From NCBI GenBank assembly GCA_025765595.1, contig JAIVFH010000482.1, positions 1 to 17,895 of the forward strand: a stretch of 17,895 nucleotides of DNA, given 5' to 3'. Position 1 is the first letter of the stretch; each line of letters opens with the position of its first letter. Below, in pieces: positions 11,685 through 17,895 of the stretch. Below the pieces are notes generated by a model. The model was not told the DNA's origin. It ran no database searches and saw nothing but the letters and a program-made list of their open reading frames with translations. This DNA comes from Obelidium mucronatum (taxonomy: Eukaryota > Chytridiomycota > Chytridiomycetes > Chytridiales > Chytriomycetaceae). The translations under genes were made by a program, and so were the position numbers.

Positions 11685-11694
11685 TTTCGCGAAA
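11685..11694 (+). promoter_or_regulatory. TTTCGCGAAA palindrome upstream of NagD-like copy A
   Basis: A perfect 10-bp palindrome 38 nt before the ATG at 11732. Both strands read CGCGAAA, a variant of the SBF/E2F-type core, and a related TTTCGCCC lies just upstream near 11672. A short AT-rich ATAAATTTAAAT follows at 11699. Being so close to the start codon, it may lie in the core promoter or 5' leader. Function is inferred from motif only. Confidence 0.35.
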
Positions 11695-11731
11695 CGCCAT
11701 AAATTTAAATCCTTCTTCCAAATCCACCATC

Positions 11732-13070
11732 ATGCTTGCCGTAACACATTCTGAGCCTGAGTTGGCCAAGTTGACTGAAGTCAACGATGCTGAGTTCCGA
11801 AACCGTCTTGAGATCATCAAGAACAAGGTACGCCACTGCGATTAAGAGAATACTTTCTTCGCTTTCTCCTTCTTGTTCTTTGCTGTGATGCAATGGTTGA
11901 TGGCCTAGCTAACCCTTTTTTCGACTCTAGAAAGGGTATGTTGTCGACATTTGCATATAAGATTGATCGCTCTTAAAAAATTCGAATCCTAACGCTGTCA
12001 TCTTGAATGATCATTCTAGTTTCATCATTGATATGGATGGTGTTATTTACCACGGTATGCGCCTGTTGAATTTTGGCTTGTCGATATGAGATGTATCCTT
12101 ATTTTGTTGATATGGCCGCGAACAGGAAGCCAACTGCTACCAGGAGCAAAGGACTTTGTGGATTGGTTGATTGCTGAAAAGAAGCAATTCTTGTTCTTGG
12201 TATTCAGCATTTGTTTAGGATTTATGTGATGTGATGGCTTATCCGTTCGCAAATCAGACAAACAACTCTACCCCAACTCCAAAGGAACTCTCTGAAAAGC
12301 TTGCCCACCTTGGACTCGATATTTCACCATCCAACTTCTACACCTCAGGTACGGTTGTAGTTTTGCTGTCCTTTTCAAGTATTATTCTGTGACTTGCACT
12401 CAATTTCGTACTTTCGACTATAGCCATTGCCACTGCCAAGTTCCTAAAATCGCAAAAGCCAGAAGGTGGAAAATGCTTCGTTTTGGGAGGCGCTGGACTC
12501 ACATACGCTCTGTATGAACACGGCTTCACTATGTCTTCCGAGAACCCAGACTACGTTGTGGTTGGAACTGAAGGAAGCACCCACAACTTTGAAGGGCTCC
12601 AAAAGGCTCTCAGTCTCATCACAAAAGACAACGCCAAGCTTATTGGAACCAACCCAGACACCAACGGTGTCAAGGAGAATGGAGAATGTGTTTTGGGAAC
12701 TGGTGCTTTCTTGGCGGCTTTGGAGGTCGCCAGTGGAAAGAAGGCTTTCACCTGTGGAAAGCCAAGCTCTTTGATGATGGCTTATGCTCAAAGTTACCTC
12801 GGTTTGGCCAAGGAGGACACTTGCATTATTGGAGACCGTATGGACACTGTAAGCATTCGATTTTTACGTGGCACTTTCTGCCAAGGCTTGAAAGCTGATA
12901 TTCTCATCTTTTTTTGTAATTCTTTTCATAAGGACATTCTTGCTGGTACTAGCGCCCAAATCGACCCAGTCTTGGTCATGAGTGGAGTTACCAACTTGAC
13001 CAACTTGTATAACGATGCTTACAGACCATACCTTGTCTTGAACGGTTGTGGAGAGATTGCCAACTTGTAA
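11732..13070 (+). CDS. NagD-like HAD-IIA phosphatase, copy A
   Basis: Exons 11732-11827, 11931-11935 (5 nt), 12020-12054, 12126-12199, 12258-12348, 12424-12848, 12933-13070; 287 aa. All four HAD motifs are present: nucleophile/acid pair FIIDMDGV (Asp38, Asp40), TNNST (Thr71), lysine in TCGKPSS (Lys213) and the metal site IGDRMDTDI (Asp238, Asp243). The C2-type cap region contains SNFYTSAIATAKFL and LYEHGFTMSSENPDYVVVG. This pattern and the length fit bacterial NagD (UMP/GMP phosphatase) better than the ~310-aa eukaryotic PHO13/phosphoglycolate phosphatase type, though both belong to HAD-IIA. No signal peptide is seen, so cytosolic is likely. An in-frame ATG at 11648 could add 28 residues, but copy B has the same 32-codon first exon starting at the equivalent of 11732, which decides the start. 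The exact substrate cannot be read from sequence. Confidence 0.9.
11931..11935 (+). other. 5-nt microexon AAAGG of copy A
   Basis: Exon 1 ends on a full codon (AAG, 11827) and the DxD exon starts at 12020 needing two bases before it, so a piece of 2 mod 3 nt is required. AAAGG fits, gives Lys-Gly before FIIDMDG, and is flanked by ctag on the left and gtatgt on the right. Each flanking intron has its own CTAAC branch-site match (11909-11913 and 11989-11993) 17-26 nt before its AG. Confidence 0.78.
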
Positions 13071-13309
13071 AACGAAGGTTTTGATTCCCAATTGGGGTTT
13101 TTTTATTTTTGTTCATATCTCGTTTTTTCTTTGATGGAACTCCCGAAAGTAAAAAGATGAAATTCGACGCGTTTTCTTCACTATTCAAACTTGCTGAAAT
13201 AATCCCCGAACTCTTATCGCGTGCAGAAACCCTAATGCACGTTTTTTTATGCCTGCCCCCTTATTTGTCTTTTGAGTCTCGACAGGAAAAGCCATAATCT
13301 TTGTAAAAA

Positions 13310-14650
13310 ATGGTCAACGAACACTACACCACCGCCCAAATGGCGAAACTCAGCGAGCTATCTGAAGATGTATTCAGAAAGCGGCTCGAGAAGATCCGGG
13401 ATAAGGTATATTGTATTACAACGTGATGATCAAATGCCAATGATATTAATGCCTTGCTGTGCTTGGTCTTGCAATCGTTATCGAATTAGAAAGGGTACGT
13501 GAGGCTCTTCGGAATGATCAATATCGTATCTTGTTTAACCAAATATGTATGCCTCTTGATCGCTCCACCTAAACAGGGTATGTGGCTTTGAATTCGTAAA
13601 TCTCGACTAGCTATCTCACACCAACACCGTTGATATTCGCTTATGCATTATTTAGTTTATTGTTGATATGGATGGTGTCCTCTATCATGGTTTGTGGGGC
13701 TCTTTTCTTATTCAAATATTCAAACGCTGTGTTTTTCAGGCAACCAGCTTCTTCCTGGTGTTAAAGACTTTGTTGAATGGCTCAAAAGGGAGAACAAGCA
13801 GTTCCTGTTTTTGGTAATTGGCTTTCGCTTGTCTCCCTCCAAAGTTAACTTATCAATCAATACCCTGACCAGACCAACTCTGCCTCTCCGACACCCCAGG
13901 AGCTGTCAGACAGACTCGCTAGTATGGGACTTCCCGGGATTCCACCTTCAAACTTTTACACCTCGGGTAAAATCATTTATTTGTTGTCCTTGAATTCCGT
14001 TTTAAGAATTCGTATCGAATCAGCCCTGGCCACCGCCAAATTCCTCCAAAGTCAAAAACCAGAGGGCGGAAAGTGCTTTGTTCTCGGAACATCCGGTCTC
14101 ACTTACACGCTCTACGAACATGGATTCTCAATGTCCGACGTCGACCCAGACTATGTCGTCATTGGATCAGAAGGTCCTTCCCACAGTTTCGAAGCCATGC
14201 AAAAAGCCCTCAGTCTGATTACAAAAGGAAACGCGAAATTGATTGGTACCAACCATGACACTGACAGTATCGGTGAAGGCGGTGTCCGTGTTCTGGGACC
14301 AGGTTGCTTTTTGGCTGCTTTGGAAGTTGCGAGTGGGAAGAAGGCGTTTACTTGTGGAAAGCCTAGTTCCTTGATGATGGGATACGCCCAAGGATACCTT
14401 GGTTTGCCAAAAGAGGATATCTGCATTATCGGAGACCGCATGGATACTGTATGTTCTTTCCTTTTCCGTTTTGTATTACTCAAATGCAAAAACCACCTAG
14501 GATATTCTTGCGGGAACAAGTGCACAGATTGACCCAGTTTTGGTTATGAGCGGGGTCACCAACACGGACAACTTGTACAGAGACGCGTACCGCCCTTACT
14601 TGGTGTTGAACGGAGTATCAGAACTCGCATTCTCTGTTCCACCATGGTAG
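13310..14650 (+). CDS. NagD-like HAD-IIA phosphatase, copy B
   Basis: Exons 13310-13405, 13490-13494, probably 13577 alone, 13656-13689, 13740-13813, 13873-13966, 14024-14448, 14501-14650; 292 aa. HAD motifs are intact: FIVDMDGV (Asp38, Asp40), TNSAS (Thr71), TCGKPSS (Lys214) and IGDRMDTDI (Asp239). The cap stretch LYEHGFSMSDVDPDYVVIG matches copy A and NagD. The C-terminus is longer than in A, ending VSELAFSVPPW. The second TNN position is TNS here, a mild change next to the catalytic Thr. The splice path from exon 1 to the DxD exon is unusual: the 5-nt microexon alone would leave the frame one base short. Either a one-base exon at 13577 supplies it, or both are skipped in a 250-nt intron, which also keeps frame but drops Lys-Gly. 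Both copies look functional. Confidence 0.87.
13490..13494 (+). other. 5-nt microexon AAAGG of copy B
   Basis: Same five bases, same place and same flanks (attag on the left, gtacgt on the right) as the microexon in copy A. Its conservation after the surrounding introns have diverged supports it being real. Confidence 0.6.
13577..13577 (+). other. Candidate single-nucleotide exon (G) of copy B
   Basis: The sequence reads cctaaacag, then G, then gtatgtgg: an acceptor and a strong donor with one base between. Including this G completes the Gly codon opened by AAAGG and leaves TTT ATT GTT GAT in frame. The two flanking introns would be 82 and 78 nt, normal for this window. A recursive splice site is an alternative reading. 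Confidence 0.4.
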
Positions 14651-14674
14651 TTTTCTATCAAGTATTCACGCTTC

Positions 14675-14680
14675 AATAAA
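14675..14680 (+). terminator. Poly(A)-like signal of NagD-like copy B
   Basis: AATAAA 25 nt after the TAG stop of copy B, within the 132-nt spacer before the ankyrin gene. Confidence 0.45.
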
Positions 14681-14782
14681 AGCATCACACAATTTTTCAA
14701 TGTTTCTTTTACTTAACCTTCATGGTCAATATGTTTCTTATTCCATATGACTCTTTGTGTCGCTTAGTCTTTTCTTGCAAAA

Positions 14783-16477
14783 ATGTCTCGCGATACACCC
14801 TGGCAAAACAATCCCACTCCCACGACTAGCATCAATATGCTTCCCTATGAAATGCTCAAAGGAATTCTAATTCTTCTACCCATTGATTCTCAATTGGTCT
14901 CAATTGCTTTGGCTTCAAAAACCGTATTGGCTCCAACTATCTTTCACAACATCCACTTTGCAAGATTACACTTCAAACATCGCCTTACAATTTCAGCTTA
15001 CTCTTTTTGGTATTTCTTGCACAAGATGCGCCACCGCGTCTCTCGCGTGGAAAGCAACCCAAATCCTGCCTTCATGGACTTCCACGTTTGTCATGAATAC
15101 CCCTTTATAGTTCCAAAATCAAGAGAATGGTCAGATATTCCAATGAACTATAAATCAGCTTTATACGGAGAGATTCTGATGCATCCAGAATGGGATGGAA
15201 TTATTCCATTTAAGATGAGGGCGGCTGTGCTTAAAACTATGAATGAAGTGGGTTGGAACGAGATGTGTGAAAGTGACCATGATATTATGCGGCCAGTTTA
15301 TTGGGAGATGCCTGAACGGGAAGCTGTGGTTGTGATGCAGAAGCTGCTGGAATCGCGAGTGGGTGGGTTTACTGCTGATTGTCAGAGTAATCGACCATTG
15401 CGTTGGGCTGCACGCAATGGGCATGTTGACGTTGTCCAGCTTCTTTTGAGAGTGAGTGATGATGTGGATCCAACTATGGCTGGACCTGTATTGGTCTTGG
15501 ATGAAGATAGCATCAATCCCATCATCAACTGTCGAAACGCTTTAAATTCACTGGATATTGCATGCGCATATGGGAGATTCCAAATAGCCGAGATTTTACT
15601 CCAAGACTCTCGAGTGACCAAGAACACCTGTGACAGGGCCTATCACTTTGGGTCATTGAAGGAAGATTCAAGTCCCTTTGGGAGAAATTACGCCCACGTA
15701 ATTCGCGTCCTACTCGAAGATGGCCGTGCAGACCCCAGCTTTCCTCGCAGACATCACTTTTATGCTGACGCTGTGGAGTTTTTGCTGAAAGACGGTCGCT
15801 TGTCAATCGCCGATGACGTGCGAGGCGCTGGTCTCAATGCGGTGGAAACAGGAAATTTGACTGTGCTGAAGCATTTACTTGAACTCAATAATGGCAAGCC
15901 CTTTCCCAGTGACATTGTGGTGACTGCCGCGAAACATCGACAAGTTCACATCATGTTGCATCTACTTTCTTATCCTGAATGTGATCCATCGGTTCAACGT
16001 AACGCAGCCATTCGTAACGCTTCGGCTTATGGTGATTCAGCCATTGTCCAATTGCTGCTGTCGGATTCAAGAGTTGATCCGTCTATGCCAGGCCTTGACC
16101 CCTCTCTCCCTAATGGCTCACGCGAACGCGTCAATTTTCAAGACTTTCGCGATACTGCTCTGCATTTGGCAATTCGCGGAAGGCATGTCAATGTCGTTCA
16201 ACTCCTTCTTGCAGACAAGAGAACAGATGTACTATCAGATACAGAAAAATATCCTGATACGTTCGATGAAGATGTAAATCTGAATTGGGCGGAGCATTTT
16301 ACAGATGAGGTTGCCATGCAAAGGGATTTGCCAAAGAGAGTTCTGACGAAAGAAGAGTCTCTGTTTCACCGTGCACAATGCAAGAATCTGCCTGCGGAAG
16401 TTGACAATATCAAGCTGGCGATTGAAATGGGAAATGTTGAGATATTGATGTTATTACAAAGGGTGAATGGGTTGTGA
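14783..16477 (+). CDS. F-box-like ankyrin-repeat protein
   Basis: A single exon of 564 codons with a good start context (caaaaATGT). Residues about 18-60 (MLPYEMLKGILILLPIDSQL, then IALASKTVLAPTIF) look like an F-box-type helix bundle: Leu-Pro, then Leu/Ile spacing and an ALASK turn. Ankyrin repeats start near residue 203 (PLRWAARNGHVDVVQLLL) and continue to the end (LAIEMGNVEILMLL), about seven or eight in all, with typical Val-Val-Gln-Leu-Leu-Leu helices and the Arg-x-Asp-Pro-Ser turns common in fungal ankyrin families. If the F-box call is right, it would link targets bound by the repeats to an SCF ubiquitin ligase; the partner is unknown. It lacks introns, unlike all its neighbours upstream, which is usual for expanded ankyrin families. 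A broken relative follows directly. Confidence 0.8.
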   Translation: MSRDTPWQNNPTPTTSINMLPYEMLKGILILLPIDSQLVSIALASKTVLAPTIFHNIHFARLHFKHRLTISAYSFWYFLHKMRHRVSRVESNPNPAFMDFHVCHEYPFIVPKSREWSDIPMNYKSALYGEILMHPEWDGIIPFKMRAAVLKTMNEVGWNEMCESDHDIMRPVYWEMPEREAVVVMQKLLESRVGGFTADCQSNRPLRWAARNGHVDVVQLLLRVSDDVDPTMAGPVLVLDEDSINPIINCRNALNSLDIACAYGRFQIAEILLQDSRVTKNTCDRAYHFGSLKEDSSPFGRNYAHVIRVLLEDGRADPSFPRRHHFYADAVEFLLKDGRLSIADDVRGAGLNAVETGNLTVLKHLLELNNGKPFPSDIVVTAAKHRQVHIMLHLLSYPECDPSVQRNAAIRNASAYGDSAIVQLLLSDSRVDPSMPGLDPSLPNGSRERVNFQDFRDTALHLAIRGRHVNVVQLLLADKRTDVLSDTEKYPDTFDEDVNLNWAEHFTDEVAMQRDLPKRVLTKEESLFHRAQCKNLPAEVDNIKLAIEMGNVEILMLLQRVNGL

Positions 16478-16549
16478 ATGCCAGCCACCAGCAAAAATCA
16501 CGCTTCATTCATTTAAGGAATATGAAGCATATTCGCTTCTGAAATACAA

Positions 16550-16570
16550 AATAAATCAAACAAGAATAAA
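16550..16570 (+). terminator. Two poly(A)-like signals after the ankyrin gene
   Basis: AATAAA at 16550-16555 and again at 16565-16570, about 75-90 nt after the stop codon at 16477. Confidence 0.4.
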
Positions 16571-16602
16571 TGTATCAATTAAGGTTTAGAAATCTTCCAA
16601 AA

Positions 16603-17895
16603 ATGATTTCCCACCCACTCAAGGCTCAACACAGCATCCTACATTTCCCTCACGTCTTTTCCAGCCGAAATCATTTCATCGATTATTGTCCATTTACCTA
16701 TCCATTCAAACTTGATTGACGTTGCTCTCGCCAGTCCATTGTTTGCAAAAGCCATCTTCCACAGCTTCTACTTTACCCGCAAACACTTCGAGCATCAGCT
16801 AAATTATCAAATTCTGCTTCACTCTGGGACTACTTGAACGATGCGGGTCTCTACAATGCTGGCTATCAATCAACGCCATTCAATTACCAAGCAGTGATAT
16901 ACGGGAACCTGCTCTCGGCCAACGCATGGACCGGGTTATCAGAGCAGAAACTCCGTTTGGATGGAGGGGACCCTGGTTTGCATCTAATGTGGCCGTGGCG
17001 ATGGAATCTCGAATCCTCAAAAGCTGTTTGTCGCATTAAAACACTCCTTTCCAACAAACACTACCGATCAATTGCATCCAATGAAAGATCCTTTCTGTGG
17101 GCTGTAAGATGCAACAGATTGGATATCGTTCAGCTAGTAATGGAGGCAAATCCAAGTCTTGATCCTGTAGAGAAACTTCAACACCGGTTCAGCCATACTT
17201 TGGGCTGTAAAATGTGGACATACACGAATTCTCGAGTACTTTCTTCAAAATCCACGTATTGATCCAGCATTTTGCGGCAATCTATATATTCGGGCTGCAT
17301 GCGGGTTTGGTAATCTCGAAACTGCCCAGTTTCTTCTTGCATTCTCTCCCGCAGTGGATCCTTCAGCGTGTGGCAATTATTCCCTAATTACGGCAAGTTA
17401 ACAAGGGATATGTGGATATTGTCCAGTTTCTCCTTCAGGATCCGCGGGTGGATCCATCTGTACTTTTTGCCAATCGCAACGGGGTCATTCTCGAAATCTT
17501 TTCGAATGGACATTTGGAAGTAGTGAAGGCTTCTGTTAGCGGATGCGCGTATCAATCTGGATCCAACGGAATCACTTGCTGTGCAGTGCCTAGGAGTAGC
17601 TTGTGCAAATGGTCACTTGCCACTTGCCCAATTCCTTGTTGAACTTGGGGTGTGCCCGGAAGGCAATGATACTACGCTGTTCTTGTTGCATGCGTAGAAG
17701 GACAAACGGAGATTGTAAAATATCTATTGGGGGAACCATCGAGTGAATCCCAGCTGCATATCAAATTTGGCCGAATTCAAAAAGCGGCACAGTTTGGTCA
17801 CTTGGATATTGTGAATCTGCTTTTGGCGCGCAAAGATGTGGATCCAAGCGATATTCAGAACAAGGCTATACGCCTTGCAGCCTTCCGAAGAAACC
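16603..17895 (+). pseudogene. Decayed F-box-like/ankyrin-repeat gene (3' end outside window)
   Basis: Homology to the intact ankyrin gene runs through changing frames. About 16646-16805: FPAEIISSIIVHLPI, then ALASPLFAKAIFHSFYF. Then +1/-1 shift to a second frame (SASLWDYLNDAGLYNAGY, and ankyrin text to about 17190). Then AILWAVKCGHTRILEYFLQN to a TAA at 17399-17401. Then GYVDIVQFLLQDPRVDPS to about 17530, LLLADARINLDPTES to about 17685, and VACVEGQTEIVKYLLGE to the window end. That is five frame changes in about 1.2 kb, none at a convincing intron. The only nearby ATG (16603) is in a frame different from the F-box-like part. The intact gene next door has no such breaks over 1.7 kb, so general sequencing error is unlikely. 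I infer a pseudogene from local duplication. Confidence 0.75.

Larger units (their letters stand above)
11732..14650 (+). repeat. Tandem gene duplication of NagD-like phosphatases
   Basis: Copies A (11732-13070) and B (13310-14650) are head-to-tail with 239 nt between them. Exon lengths match closely (96, 5, 35/34, 74, 91/94, 425, 138/150 nt), intron positions coincide, and long protein stretches such as FLAALEVASGKKAFTCGKPS are identical. Introns and many third codon positions have diverged, so the duplication is not recent. The 239-nt spacer holds no gene; it contains ACGCGT at 13167-13172 and a second CGCG at 13218-13221. Confidence 0.9.

Noticed and set aside
11648..11731. Upstream in-frame ATG giving a 28-residue extension on NagD-like copy A
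   Set aside because: Copy B has a first exon of exactly 32 codons matching a start at 11732, and the extension would cover the CGCG palindrome and AT-rich promoter-like stretch.
1..17895. Genes on the minus strand
   Set aside because: The minus-strand open frames, up to 124 codons, all lie opposite coding exons or introns of + strand genes and show no family motif.
1..17895. CRISPR arrays, tRNA or rRNA genes, transposons or terminal repeats
   Set aside because: No regularly spaced repeats, cloverleaf-like segments, rRNA-like sequence, transposase motifs or long terminal/inverted repeats were seen.

Overview
The window looks like a piece of a compact nuclear genome of a fungus, most likely a chytrid-type (zoosporic) fungus. 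This is inferred from gene content and intron style; no rRNA or other taxonomic marker is present. All genes lie on the + strand, are split by short GT-AG introns (mostly 50-110 nt, several with a CTAAC-like branch site) and are separated by only about 100-300 nt. I found no tRNA, rRNA, CRISPR array or transposon.

Layout. (1) 1-2865: 3' part of a gene whose extracellular half is a PstS-like phosphate/substrate-binding domain, followed by about 9-10 membrane segments and a cytosolic-looking tail. (2) 3061-4444: a secreted trypsin-fold serine peptidase with an intact His/Asp/Ser triad and a separate signal-peptide exon. (3) about 4543-8717: a nine-exon TPR protein of the YPP1/TTC7 family, the scaffold of the plasma-membrane PI4-kinase complex. 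(4) 9010-11468: the CDC14 dual-specificity phosphatase in seven (probably eight) exons. (5) 11732-13070 and 13310-14650: a tandem pair of HAD-IIA phosphatases closest in motif pattern to bacterial NagD. (6) 14783-16477: an intact single-exon F-box-like/ankyrin-repeat protein. (7) 16603-17895 and beyond: a decayed relative of gene 6 broken by at least five frameshifts.

The neighbours do not form an obvious pathway; this is an ordinary eukaryotic gene row in which two families have duplicated locally (NagD-like, ankyrin). The most unusual structure is in the NagD-like pair. Both copies carry the same 5-nt microexon (AAAGG) just before the catalytic DxD motif, and copy B appears to need a further single-nucleotide exon, or a recursive splice step, to keep its frame. 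The other notable point is the binding-protein domain fused to a polytopic membrane protein. Exon joins were worked out by hand from splice signals, frame and family alignment from memory. Uncertain ones are the start of the YPP1/TTC7 gene, the second intron of gene 1 and the signal-peptide junction of gene 2.
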